Source of the DNA: Bacteroides ovatus
GTDB lineage: Bacteria; Bacteroidota; Bacteroidia; Bacteroidales; Bacteroidaceae
Length of the DNA: 64,000 nt
Direction of reading: 5' to 3'
NCBI RefSeq assembly: GCF_001314995.1
Contig: NZ_CP012938.1
Location: 2,480,001 to 2,544,000 of the forward strand
Shown: one piece after another, positions 18,949 through 27,730 of the stretch
How positions within the stretch are numbered: the first letter of the stretch is position 1
Layout of the letters: each line of letters begins with the position of its first letter
Translations under genes and position numbers: made by a program
Notes under the pieces: model-generated
Database searches by the model: none
Told to the model about the DNA's origin: nothing
What the model saw: only the letters and a program-made list of their open reading frames with translations

Positions 18949-18956
18949 TAGATTTG
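18949..18956 (+). promoter_or_regulatory. Promoter of the prolyl oligopeptidase gene
   Basis: TAGATTTG fits the -7 consensus. A TTG at 18927-18929 lies 19 bp upstream, matching the spacing of the -33 TTTG element. The leader would be about 30 nt. Confidence 0.5.
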
Positions 18957-18992
18957 TAACTTTAAGTTTATTCAAAAAGACTTTTTATTCAC

Positions 18993-21110
18993 ATGAAAAA
19001 AGTAACTTTATTAATGAGTGGAATCATGGTGATGTCATGCGCTCCCCAACAGAAAAAGCTAGTCTACCCCGAGACGGCAAAGGTAGACACCGTAGACGTG
19101 TACTTCGGTACACAAGTTCCCGACCCTTACAGATGGCTGGAAAATGACACCAGTGCAGCTACTACTGCCTGGGTAGAAGCACAAAACAAAGTAACGAATG
19201 AGTATCTAAGTCAGATTCCATTCCGGGAAAACTTGTTGAAACGATTGACCACACTGGCCGATTACGAGAAGATCAGTGCGCCAATCAAGAAACATGGCAA
19301 ATATTACTTCAGTAAAAATGATGGCCTGCAAAACCAGAGTGTATTCTACGTACAGGATTCACTGGACGGCGAGCCTCGCGTTTTCCTCGACCCGAACAAG
19401 CTCTCGGACGATGGCACAGTGGCACTGACCGGTCTTTACTTCTCAAACGACGGCAAATATACCGCTTACAGTATCTCACGCAGCGGATCGGATTGGTCTG
19501 AAATATTTGTCATGGACACTGAAAGTGGCAAGTTATTGGAAGAGCACATCGAATGGGCCAAATTTACCGGTGCCGCCTGGCAGGGAGACGGCTTCTACTA
19601 CAGCGCCTACGATGCTCCCGCCAAAGGAAAAGAATTCTCCAACGTAAACGAAAAGCACAAAATCTATTATCACAAAATAGGTGAACCGCAATCGAAAGAT
19701 AAACTGATTTATCAGAATCCGGCTTATCCGAAACGTTTCTATACAGCCAGCACCAGCGAAGACGAACGTATTCTCTTCCTCACAGAATCCGGTGCCGGAA
19801 GAGGCAACAACTTATTTATAAGGGACCTGAAAAAGCCGAATTCTCCTTTTATCCAACTGACTACCGACCTCGACTACCAATACTACCCGATTGAAGTGAT
19901 CGGCGATCAGATGTATATTTATACTAACTATGGCGCACCGAAAAACCGGATCATGGTAGCCGACATCAACCGTCCGAAACTGGAGGACTGGAAAGAACTC
20001 GTTCCCGAATCGGAAGCCGTTCTTTCAAACGCAGAAGTGATCGGTGGCAAACTGTTCCTTACTTACGACAAAGATGCTTCGAATCATGCATACGTTTACG
20101 GCCTCGACGGCAAACAAATTCAGGAGATTCAACTGCCGTCACTCGGTTCCGTAGGCTTTAGCGGCAACAAAGACGATAAAGAATGTTTCTTTGGATTCAC
20201 TTCATTCACCATTCCGGGTGCCACTTACAAATATGATATGGACCAGAACACCTACGAACTATACCGTGCACCGAAAGTACAGTTCAACTCGGATGATTTT
20301 GTGACGGAACAAGTATTCTTTGCCAGCAAAGACGGTGTAAAAGTCCCGATGTTCCTTACCTATAAGAAAGATCTGAAGAAAGACGGCAAAAATCCTGTAT
20401 TCCTCTACGGATACGGTGGTTTCGGCATCAGCCTCAACCCGGGTTTCAGTGCAATGCGCATCCCATTCCTCGAAAATGGCGGTATCTACGCACAAGTCAA
20501 CCTGCGTGGTGGCAGCGAATACGGTGAAGACTGGCACGTAGCCGGAACTAAGATGCAGAAGCAGAATGTATTCGACGACTTCATCTCTGCTGCCGAATAT
20601 CTTATCAACGAAAAATATACGAATAAAGACAAAATCGCCATTGTAGGTGGCTCCAACGGTGGTCTGCTGGTAGGTGCCTGCATGACACAGCGTCCGGACC
20701 TGTTCCGTGTAGCAATTCCGCAGGTAGGCGTGATGGATATGCTTCGCTATCATAAATTTACTATCGGTTGGAACTGGGCAAGCGATTACGGAACAAGCGA
20801 AGACAGCAAAGAAATGTTTGAATACCTCAAAGGCTATTCTCCATTGCACAACCTGAAACCGGGCACGAAATATCCGGCAACACTAGTGACCACTGCCGAC
20901 CATGACGACCGTGTGGTTCCCGCCCATTCATTCAAGTTTGCCGCTACGCTGCAAGCAGACAACGACGGTACAAACCCGACACTAATCCGCATCGACAGCA
21001 AAGCAGGTCACGGTGCAGGCAAACCGATGGCAAAAGTACTTGAAGAACAGGCAGACATTTACGGTTTCATCATGTACAATTTGGACATGAAGCCGGATTT
21101 TAAGAAGTAA
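18993..21110 (+). CDS. Prolyl oligopeptidase (S9A), probable lipoprotein
   Basis: The 705-residue product has the S9A architecture: an N-terminal beta-propeller (about 70-420) that screens substrates, and an alpha/beta-hydrolase domain. The triad is visible as S554 (GGSNGG), D639 (ADHDDRV) and H673 (AGHGAGK). The enzyme cleaves short peptides after proline. An N-terminal segment MKKVTLLMSGIMVMSC ends in a likely lipobox Cys, which places it in the periplasm or on a membrane surface. Length is normal. Together with the M24 aminopeptidase downstream it points to use of proline-containing peptides. Confidence 0.93.
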   Translation: MKKVTLLMSGIMVMSCAPQQKKLVYPETAKVDTVDVYFGTQVPDPYRWLENDTSAATTAWVEAQNKVTNEYLSQIPFRENLLKRLTTLADYEKISAPIKKHGKYYFSKNDGLQNQSVFYVQDSLDGEPRVFLDPNKLSDDGTVALTGLYFSNDGKYTAYSISRSGSDWSEIFVMDTESGKLLEEHIEWAKFTGAAWQGDGFYYSAYDAPAKGKEFSNVNEKHKIYYHKIGEPQSKDKLIYQNPAYPKRFYTASTSEDERILFLTESGAGRGNNLFIRDLKKPNSPFIQLTTDLDYQYYPIEVIGDQMYIYTNYGAPKNRIMVADINRPKLEDWKELVPESEAVLSNAEVIGGKLFLTYDKDASNHAYVYGLDGKQIQEIQLPSLGSVGFSGNKDDKECFFGFTSFTIPGATYKYDMDQNTYELYRAPKVQFNSDDFVTEQVFFASKDGVKVPMFLTYKKDLKKDGKNPVFLYGYGGFGISLNPGFSAMRIPFLENGGIYAQVNLRGGSEYGEDWHVAGTKMQKQNVFDDFISAAEYLINEKYTNKDKIAIVGGSNGGLLVGACMTQRPDLFRVAIPQVGVMDMLRYHKFTIGWNWASDYGTSEDSKEMFEYLKGYSPLHNLKPGTKYPATLVTTADHDDRVVPAHSFKFAATLQADNDGTNPTLIRIDSKAGHGAGKPMAKVLEEQADIYGFIMYNLDMKPDFKK

Positions 21111-21131
21111 AAAGTACAAAGTATTAAATTC

Positions 21132-21173
21132 AGGTATCAAGTATTAAGTATTAGCACTGAATACTTGATACCT
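21132..21173 (+). terminator. Perfect 14-bp hairpin behind the prolyl oligopeptidase gene
   Basis: AGGTATCAAGTATT pairs with its complement at 21160-21173 over a 14-nt loop, followed by a T-rich stretch (gctttttct). It fits an intrinsic terminator 22 bp behind the stop. Confidence 0.6.
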
Positions 21174-21251
21174 AATGCTTTTTCTACTATCATTTTATCA
21201 TTATTTAATCAAAATAATGGCATAAAATCAATCACATCTGAAAAATTTTCC

Positions 21252-21259
21252 TATATTTG
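21252..21259 (+). promoter_or_regulatory. -7 box (TATATTTG) of gdhA
   Basis: This matches TAnnTTTG 51 bp before the gdhA start, giving a leader of about 45 nt. Confidence 0.5.
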
Positions 21260-21310
21260 CAGTGAGTTAGTTGACATTTTATCAGAATTAACCTTTTAAA
21301 ATATAGTATC

Positions 21311-22648
21311 ATGAACATCCAGAAAATCATGTCCTCTTTGGAGGCTAAGCATCCCGGTGAATCTGAATATCTTCAGGCAGTGAAGGAAGTTCTTCTTTCT
21401 ATCGAAGATATATACAATCAACATCCTGAATTTGAAAAAGCTAAAATCATAGAAAGATTGGTAGAACCTGACCGTATCTTCACTTTCCGTGTGACATGGG
21501 TAGACGATAGAGGCGAGGTACAGACCAATCTCGGCTATCGTGTACAATTCAATAATGCGATAGGCCCATATAAAGGTGGTATCCGTTTCCATGCATCCGT
21601 TAATCTTTCCATTTTGAAGTTCCTCGGTTTCGAACAAACATTCAAGAATGCACTGACTACCCTGCCTATGGGTGGCGGTAAAGGCGGTTCCGATTTCTCT
21701 CCACGCGGTAAGAGTGATGCTGAAATCATGCGTTTCTGCCAGGCATTTATGCTGGAGTTGTGGCGTCATCTCGGACCGGACATGGATGTGCCTGCCGGTG
21801 ACATTGGTGTAGGAGGACGTGAAGTGGGCTATATGTTCGGTATGTACAAAAAACTGACTCGTGAATTTACCGGTACATTCACCGGCAAAGGATTGGAATT
21901 CGGCGGTTCATTGATTCGTCCGGAAGCTACTGGTTTCGGAGGACTGTATTTTGTCAACCAGATGCTTCAGGCAAAAGGGATCGATATAAAAGGTAAGACA
22001 GTGGCAATCTCCGGTTTCGGCAACGTTGCCTGGGGAGCAGCTACTAAAGCTACCGAACTGGGTGCAAAAGTGATTACGATTTCCGGTCCGGACGGATATA
22101 TCTACGATCCGGATGGTATCAGTGGTGAAAAAATTGACTATATGCTCGAACTTCGTTCTTCGGGTAACGATATTGTGGCTCCTTATGTCGAACAGTATCC
22201 GAACGCAACCTTCGTAGAAGGAAAACGCCCGTGGGAAGTGAAAGCAGACATCGCACTTCCTTGCGCCACCCAGAACGAATTAAATGGAGAAGATGCTCAA
22301 AATCTCATAAAAAATGACGTACTTTGCGTCGGAGAAATTTCCAACATGGGATGTACCCCTGAAGCTATCGATCTTTTCATTGAACATAAGACGATGTATG
22401 CTCCCGGTAAAGCGGTCAACGCAGGTGGTGTAGCCACTTCCGGTCTGGAAATGTCTCAAAACGCAATGCACCTTAGCTGGAGTGCCGCCGAAGTGGACGA
22501 AAAACTCCATGCAATCATGCACGGCATCCATGCACAATGCGTGAAATACGGCACGGAACCCGACGGATACATTAATTATGTGAAGGGTGCCAACATTGCC
22601 GGATTTATGAAAGTAGCTCACGCAATGATGGGACAAGGCGTTATTTAA
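21311..22648 (+). CDS. gdhA: Glutamate dehydrogenase, hexameric type
   Basis: The 445-residue product is a full-length glutamate dehydrogenase of the short hexameric class. Visible marks are the substrate-binding segments YKGGIRFH and PMGGGKGG, the catalytic-region PAGDIGVGGREVGYM, and the Rossmann motif GFGNVAWGAA. It converts 2-oxoglutarate and ammonia to glutamate, the main ammonia entry point in Bacteroides. Coenzyme preference (NADP or NAD) is not decided by what I can read. It has its own promoter and a strong terminator behind it. Confidence 0.95.
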   Translation: MNIQKIMSSLEAKHPGESEYLQAVKEVLLSIEDIYNQHPEFEKAKIIERLVEPDRIFTFRVTWVDDRGEVQTNLGYRVQFNNAIGPYKGGIRFHASVNLSILKFLGFEQTFKNALTTLPMGGGKGGSDFSPRGKSDAEIMRFCQAFMLELWRHLGPDMDVPAGDIGVGGREVGYMFGMYKKLTREFTGTFTGKGLEFGGSLIRPEATGFGGLYFVNQMLQAKGIDIKGKTVAISGFGNVAWGAATKATELGAKVITISGPDGYIYDPDGISGEKIDYMLELRSSGNDIVAPYVEQYPNATFVEGKRPWEVKADIALPCATQNELNGEDAQNLIKNDVLCVGEISNMGCTPEAIDLFIEHKTMYAPGKAVNAGGVATSGLEMSQNAMHLSWSAAEVDEKLHAIMHGIHAQCVKYGTEPDGYINYVKGANIAGFMKVAHAMMGQGVI

Positions 22649-22682
22649 GGACTTTGTTTAGTTGTATTTGTATTTGTGGTTT

Positions 22683-22719
22683 GCGCTGCTCGTCTCCTGT
22701 GACAGGACGCGGGTAGCGC
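22683..22719 (+). terminator. Intrinsic terminator of gdhA
   Basis: A GC-rich imperfect stem (GCGCTgCtCG.. with ..CGgGtAGCGC, inner CTCCTG/CAGGA) is followed by a run of seven T. It lies 35 bp behind the stop. Confidence 0.75.
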
Positions 22720-22758
22720 TATTTTTTTGAGATTAACATTATTTTCGCTGGAATTAAT

Positions 22759-22766
22759 TATCTTTG
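22759..22766 (+). promoter_or_regulatory. -7 box (TATCTTTG) of the M24 peptidase gene
   Basis: It matches TAnnTTTG and implies an unusually long leader of about 107 nt. I saw no recognisable riboswitch in that leader. Confidence 0.5.
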
Positions 22767-22879
22767 TAGCATGATAGGTTAAATAATAGTTTGTGAATTT
22801 GTTATATGCGATAAACAACTCACAACTAATAATTTACCATTATTGGTTTTGTAATTAATAATCAAGTAATAAATAAAAA

Positions 22880-24043
22880 ATGCTACAACCCGAATTGAAA
22901 TTTCGCCGTGACAAAATTCGCAGTCTGATGGTGTCGCAGGGCATTGACGCCGCACTTATCACGTGTAATGCAAATTTAATTTACACGTATGGCTGTGTAG
23001 TCAGTGGCTATCTTTACCTCCCCCTTCATTCGCCTGCACTATTATTTTTTAAACGTCCTAATAACATCACAGGAGAGCACTCATTCTCTATCCGCAAACC
23101 GGAACAAATTGTTGATCTGCTGAAAGAACAAGGATTACCGATGCCAACCAAACTGATGTTAGAAGGTGACGAACTTCCTTATACGGAATATTGTCGTCTG
23201 GCCGGTCTCTTCCCGGAAGCGGAAGTGGTAAATGGTACCCCGTTGATTCGCCAGGCACGCAGCGTGAAAACACCTGTAGAAATTGAAATGTTCCGCCGCT
23301 CCGGCATTGCTCATGCAAAGGCTTATGAGCAGATTCCTGGTGTTTATCGTCCCGGTATGACGGACATTGAATTTTCCATCGAAATAGAACGCCTGATGCG
23401 CCTGCAAGGTTGCCTCGGAATTTTCCGGGTATTCGGACGCAGTATGGAAATATTCATGGGTAGCGTACTGACCGGAGATAATGCCGGTTACCCCTCTCCT
23501 TATGATTTTGCCTTAGGCGGTCAGGGACTTGATCCTGCCTTGCCGGGAGGAGCAAATAAAACTTCGTTAAAAGAGGGACAAAGCGTTATGGTGGACTTAG
23601 GTGGCAACTTCAACGGTTACATGAACGATATGAGCCGTGTATTCTCCATCGGCAAACTGCCCGAAGAAGCTTACACCGCCCATCAGGTTTGTCTGGATAT
23701 CCAAGAAAAAATTGCTTCCATTGCCAGACCGGGTATTGCCTGTGAAGTGCTTTACGACACAGCAGTCGAAGTGGTCAAAGCAGCCGGATTTGCCGACAAA
23801 TTTATGGGAACAGGACAACAAGCCAAATTTATCGGTCACGGCATCGGGCTTGAAATTAACGAAGCTCCGGTACTGGCTCCCCGCATAAAGCAACAATTAG
23901 AACTGGGTATGGTCTTTGCCCTCGAACCGAAAATCGTTATTCCGGGTGTAGGTCCCGTAGGTATCGAGAACTCTTGGGTAGTGACCAACGAAGGAATAGA
24001 AAAACTGACGAACTGCAATGAAGAAATCATTGAATTAAGTTAA
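22880..24043 (+). CDS. M24-family Xaa-Pro aminopeptidase
   Basis: The 387-residue product has a creatinase-type N-terminal domain (about 1-135) and a pita-bread M24 domain. The five metal ligands appear in order: D239 (MVDLGG), D250 (NDMSR), His in GHGIGLE, Glu in ALEPK and Glu in VGIENS. The enzyme removes an N-terminal residue next to proline and is probably cytoplasmic, because no signal peptide is seen. A long leader of about 107 nt separates it from its promoter. A terminator follows. Confidence 0.9.
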   Translation: MLQPELKFRRDKIRSLMVSQGIDAALITCNANLIYTYGCVVSGYLYLPLHSPALLFFKRPNNITGEHSFSIRKPEQIVDLLKEQGLPMPTKLMLEGDELPYTEYCRLAGLFPEAEVVNGTPLIRQARSVKTPVEIEMFRRSGIAHAKAYEQIPGVYRPGMTDIEFSIEIERLMRLQGCLGIFRVFGRSMEIFMGSVLTGDNAGYPSPYDFALGGQGLDPALPGGANKTSLKEGQSVMVDLGGNFNGYMNDMSRVFSIGKLPEEAYTAHQVCLDIQEKIASIARPGIACEVLYDTAVEVVKAAGFADKFMGTGQQAKFIGHGIGLEINEAPVLAPRIKQQLELGMVFALEPKIVIPGVGPVGIENSWVVTNEGIEKLTNCNEEIIELS

Positions 24044-24055
24044 ACAGACGATGAA

Positions 24056-24090
24056 AAAGATGTGTCCGGCAAAGAACAGGCACATCTTTT
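24056..24090 (+). terminator. Intrinsic terminator of the M24 peptidase gene
   Basis: A 9-bp perfect stem AAAGATGTG/CACATCTTT with an inner CC/GG pair is followed by further T residues, 13 bp behind the stop. Confidence 0.75.
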
Positions 24091-24125
24091 TCTACTAATA
24101 ATAACACACTTAACCCCCAAAACCA

Positions 24126-25688
24126 ATGAAACAACCTTTCATTCTAACCCTTGTATCCTCTGTTGCCTGTGCTGCAACAGCCGCCAATAAAGCACCGGAA
24201 AACACCACACCGACAAAGTCAAAAACACCCAACGTTGTATTTATCTACGCCGACGATCTCGGCTACGGCGATCTGGAATGTTACGGAGCTAAAAACGTAC
24301 AGACACCCAACGTCAACCGACTGGCAAAATCGGGAATCCTTTTCACCAATGCTCATGCAACAGCCGCCACCAGCACCCCTTCCCGCTACTCCATGCTAAC
24401 CGGAGAATACGCATGGCGCAAAGAAGGAACGGATGTAGCGGCAGGAAATGCCGGAATGATTATCCGTCCCGAACAATACACCATGGCAGATATGTTCAAA
24501 AGTGTCGGTTACACCACTGCCGCAGTAGGCAAATGGCATCTGGGACTCGGAGATCAAACCGCCACTCAAGACTGGAATGCTCCGTTACCGTGCGCACTGG
24601 GCGATTTAGGTTTCGACTATCATTACATTATGGCAGCCACAGCCGACCGTGTACCCTGTGTATACATCGAAAACGGGAAAGTAGCCAACTATGATCCGAG
24701 TGCTCCCATCGAAGTCAGTTATCAAAAGAACTTCGAGGGTGAACCTACCGGAAAAAGTAATCCTGAATTACTTTATAACCTCAAGCCAAGTCACGGTCAC
24801 GACATGTCGATCGTTAATGGAATTTCACGCATCGGTTTTATGAAAGGCGGTGGAAAGGCGCTCTGGAAAGACGAAAACATTGCTGATTCACTTACCACAC
24901 ACGCCATTCAATTCATCGAGGAAAACCAAAACAAACCTTTCTTTCTCTACTTTGCCACCAATGACGTACATGTGCCCCGCTTTCCTCACGACCGTTTCAG
25001 AGGAAAAAATCCGATGGGATTAAGAGGCGATGCTATCGTACAGTTCGATTATTGTGTCGGTGAAATCCTGAATACACTCGAAAAACTGGGATTAAGAGAA
25101 AATACACTCATTATTCTTTCAAGTGACAACGGCCCGGTAGTAGACGACGGATACGATGACAAAGCAGAAGAACTACTCAACGGTCATAGTCCTGCGGGAC
25201 CACTACGGGGCAACAAATATAGTGCCTTTGAAGGAGGAACCCGTATTCCTGCCATCGTCAGCTGGCCTGCAGGAGTAAAAAAAGGAATGACTTCAGACTT
25301 ATTGGTTTCACAAGTGGACTGGCTCGCCTCTCTCGCTTCCCTGACCGGAGCTACGATGCCTAAGAATACCGCACCGGATAGTTACAACTATCTGGGAAGT
25401 TGGCTGGGTAAAGAAAAGACAGACCGCCCGTGGGTAATAGAGCAGGCTTCCAATCACACGCTTTCTGTCCGCACCAAAGACTGGAAATACATCGAACCGA
25501 ATGACGGACCGAAAATGATTCAATGGGGACCGAAGATAGAAACCGGAAACTCTAAAGAACCCCAGCTTTATAAGATGAAAGAAGTGAAAGAGGTAACCAA
25601 CTATGCAAAGAATATGCCGGAGAAAGTGGCAGAACTGCAAAGTATCCTTCAAAGCGTACGCGAAGGAAAGGACTTAATCGGGAAATAA
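24126..25688 (+). CDS. Family S1 sulfatase, Ser-type
   Basis: The 520-residue product has a signal peptide and the sulfatase active-site signature S-T-P-S-R, where S83 would be oxidised to formylglycine by an anaerobic sulfatase-maturating enzyme. Metal-site residues are visible in IYADDLGYGD and LSSDNGP, and a Lys-His pair is in GKWHLGLG. It hydrolyses a sulfate ester, probably on a host glycan, in the periplasm or at the surface. The exact sugar and linkage cannot be read from sequence. It forms a two-gene unit with the next sulfatase (49-bp gap). No SusC/SusD pair is adjacent. Confidence 0.92.
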   Translation: MKQPFILTLVSSVACAATAANKAPENTTPTKSKTPNVVFIYADDLGYGDLECYGAKNVQTPNVNRLAKSGILFTNAHATAATSTPSRYSMLTGEYAWRKEGTDVAAGNAGMIIRPEQYTMADMFKSVGYTTAAVGKWHLGLGDQTATQDWNAPLPCALGDLGFDYHYIMAATADRVPCVYIENGKVANYDPSAPIEVSYQKNFEGEPTGKSNPELLYNLKPSHGHDMSIVNGISRIGFMKGGGKALWKDENIADSLTTHAIQFIEENQNKPFFLYFATNDVHVPRFPHDRFRGKNPMGLRGDAIVQFDYCVGEILNTLEKLGLRENTLIILSSDNGPVVDDGYDDKAEELLNGHSPAGPLRGNKYSAFEGGTRIPAIVSWPAGVKKGMTSDLLVSQVDWLASLASLTGATMPKNTAPDSYNYLGSWLGKEKTDRPWVIEQASNHTLSVRTKDWKYIEPNDGPKMIQWGPKIETGNSKEPQLYKMKEVKEVTNYAKNMPEKVAELQSILQSVREGKDLIGK

Positions 25689-25737
25689 TTCCAGATATGA
25701 AACACTGAAACGCTTTTATTTTAATGACAACAATATC

Positions 25738-27264
25738 ATGAATTATCAATCAATCCCGTTGATAGGCAGTGCCCTGCTCCTATCTACCCTATCTGCCAAC
25801 GGACAGAAAAAAAATACCCAGCCCAATATCCTCTTCATCCTTTGTGACGATATGGGATATGGAGACTTAGGATGCTACGGTCAACCATTTATCCGTACCC
25901 CTCATATAGACGCCATGGCCGGTGAAGGAATGCGTTTTACGCAAGCATACGCAGGAAGTCCCGTCAGCGCCCCTTCCAGAGCTTCATTCATGACAGGACA
26001 ACATTCAGGCCATTGTGAAGTACGAGGTAACAAGGAGTACTGGAAAAATGCACCGATCGTGGAATATGGACAGAATAAAGAATACTCAATAGTGGGGCAA
26101 CACCCTTATGATCCCGACCACGTAATCCTGCCGGAGATAATGAAAGATAACGGCTATACCACAGGTATGTTCGGTAAATGGGCCGGAGGTTACGAAGGTT
26201 CCTGTTCCACTCCCGACAAACGGGGGATAGACGAATACTACGGTTATATCTGTCAGTTTCAGGCTCATCTTTATTATCCCAATTTCCTGAACCGTTATAG
26301 TAAAGCGTTGGGTGACACCGGAGTGGTACGTGTAGTGATGGATGAAAACATCCAATATCCGATGTATGGTCCCGACTACCTGAAACGTCCGCAATATTCG
26401 GCCGACATGATTCACCAGAAAGCATTGGAGTGGCTGGATCAGCAAGACGGCAAACAACCGTTTTTCGGCGTATTGACTTACACCTTACCTCATGCGGAAC
26501 TCGTTCAGCCGGAAGATTCTATCCTGAATGAATACAAAGCTAAATTCAACCCGGATAAAGAATTTAAGGGAAGCGAAGGCTCACGATACAACGCCATCAC
26601 GCATACACACGCCCAATTTGCCGGAATGATTACCCGCCTGGACTATTACGTGGGCGAAGTTTTGAAAAAACTGAAAGAAAAAGGACTGGACGAAAACACA
26701 TTGGTTATTTTCTCCAGTGACAACGGCCCTCACGAGGAAGGCGGAGCTGATCCTACTTTCTTCGGCAGAGACGGAAAACTACGCGGACTGAAACGTCAAT
26801 GTCACGAAGGAGGAATACGTATTCCATTTATCGCCCGTTGGCCGGGACACATACCTGCAGGCGAAGTAAACGATCACATCTGTGCATTTTATGATTTAAT
26901 GCCGACGTTCTGCGAAGTTATCGGTATCAAAGACTACGAAAAGAAATACCGCAATAAGGAAAAAGAAGTCGATTATTTCGATGGGATTTCTTTCGCTCCT
27001 ACACTGCTGGGTAAAAATAAGCAAAAGAAACATGACTTTCTGTATTGGGAGTTTGATGAAACAGACCAGATTGCCGTACGCATGGATGATTGGAAAATGG
27101 TAGTGAAAAAAGGAACACCGTTCCTCTATAATCTAAAAACAGATATTCATGAGGATCATGACATAACACTCCAACATCCGGATATCGTGGAAAAGATGAA
27201 GGCTATCATCTTTGAACAACATACTCCGAATCCTCATTTTTCGGTGACGTTGCCCAAACGATAA
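25738..27264 (+). CDS. Second family S1 sulfatase, Ser-type
   Basis: The 508-residue product has a signal peptide (ending near LSANGQ) and the signature S-A-P-S-R with S77 as the residue to be converted to formylglycine. Metal ligands are in LCDDMGYGD and FSSDNGPH, with GKWAGG in place of the more usual GKWHLG, so the His next to Lys is missing at that position. The two sulfatases are clearly different subfamilies and probably act on different positions or linkages. The gene is followed by a long non-coding stretch. Confidence 0.92.
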   Translation: MNYQSIPLIGSALLLSTLSANGQKKNTQPNILFILCDDMGYGDLGCYGQPFIRTPHIDAMAGEGMRFTQAYAGSPVSAPSRASFMTGQHSGHCEVRGNKEYWKNAPIVEYGQNKEYSIVGQHPYDPDHVILPEIMKDNGYTTGMFGKWAGGYEGSCSTPDKRGIDEYYGYICQFQAHLYYPNFLNRYSKALGDTGVVRVVMDENIQYPMYGPDYLKRPQYSADMIHQKALEWLDQQDGKQPFFGVLTYTLPHAELVQPEDSILNEYKAKFNPDKEFKGSEGSRYNAITHTHAQFAGMITRLDYYVGEVLKKLKEKGLDENTLVIFSSDNGPHEEGGADPTFFGRDGKLRGLKRQCHEGGIRIPFIARWPGHIPAGEVNDHICAFYDLMPTFCEVIGIKDYEKKYRNKEKEVDYFDGISFAPTLLGKNKQKKHDFLYWEFDETDQIAVRMDDWKMVVKKGTPFLYNLKTDIHEDHDITLQHPDIVEKMKAIIFEQHTPNPHFSVTLPKR

Positions 27265-27331
27265 ACACACAGATAAAGAAATAATGAGTAATCAGCAGTT
27301 GGAAAGCAAGTTATCATTCATTCCTATACGG

Positions 27332-27368
27332 TTTTCACCACAGAGGACACGGAGGGTACAGAGGTGAA
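27332..27368. repeat. Dispersed intergenic motif, copy 1
   Basis: The text TTTTCACCACAGAGGACACGG begins a stretch whose ends TTCACC and GGTGAA form an inverted pair. The same TTT(T/C)TCACCACAG start occurs at 32114 and 59231. Confidence 0.55.
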
Positions 27369-27460
27369 TCTTGTTCATGCCGGTACTGAAATGAACTAAT
27401 TTCGAGCTTGTGCAGATTTATTTTTGATACCTAATGGGGTTATGGCTAATGATACATGAA

Positions 27461-27558
27461 TTTATTCGTCTGACAATTGTTGTTCTTTCGTCTGACAATT
27501 GTCAGACGAAAAAGAAACAGCTGTCAGACGAAAGTTCAACAACTGTCAGACGAATAAA
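27461..27558. repeat. Palindrome cluster A: four units at exact 22-bp period
   Basis: Four units centre on 27476.5, 27498.5, 27520.5 and 27542.5, so the period is exactly 22 bp. Unit 2 is a perfect 24-bp palindrome (27487-27510) with the half-arm TTCGTCTGACAA. Units 1, 3 and 4 carry one full arm each. The outer arms (TTTATTCGTCTGACAATTG and the complement of units 3-4) make the whole cluster one nested dyad. It lies 197 bp behind the second sulfatase gene, between convergent genes. Confidence 0.85.
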
Positions 27559-27730
27559 TCTATGTATGATGAATATTAAATCATCGCATATTACCAATTA
27601 AATCTTAGAAGAACTAAGATTAGTTCATTCCTGCCTTGTTTTACTCCAATTCAACTACTGATTCGCATAAATCAGTGTCTGAATACTATAGGATTACGAT
27701 GCCTGATTTTATATCTGTTCCGTCCTTCTA

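Larger units (their letters stand above)
27265..27730. other. 466-bp non-coding stretch between convergent genes
   Basis: It holds no credible ORF. It contains a copy of the dispersed TTTTCACCACAGAGG motif (27332-27368), the 22-bp-period palindrome cluster (27461-27558), and an 8-bp hairpin AATCTTAG/CTAAGATT at 27601-27621. It separates the sulfatase gene from the convergent nucleotidyltransferase gene. Confidence 0.7.

Noticed and set aside
27461..27558. Repeat clusters A-D as short CRISPR arrays
   Set aside because: The period is only 22-23 bp with no unique spacers between units, and no cas gene is in the window.
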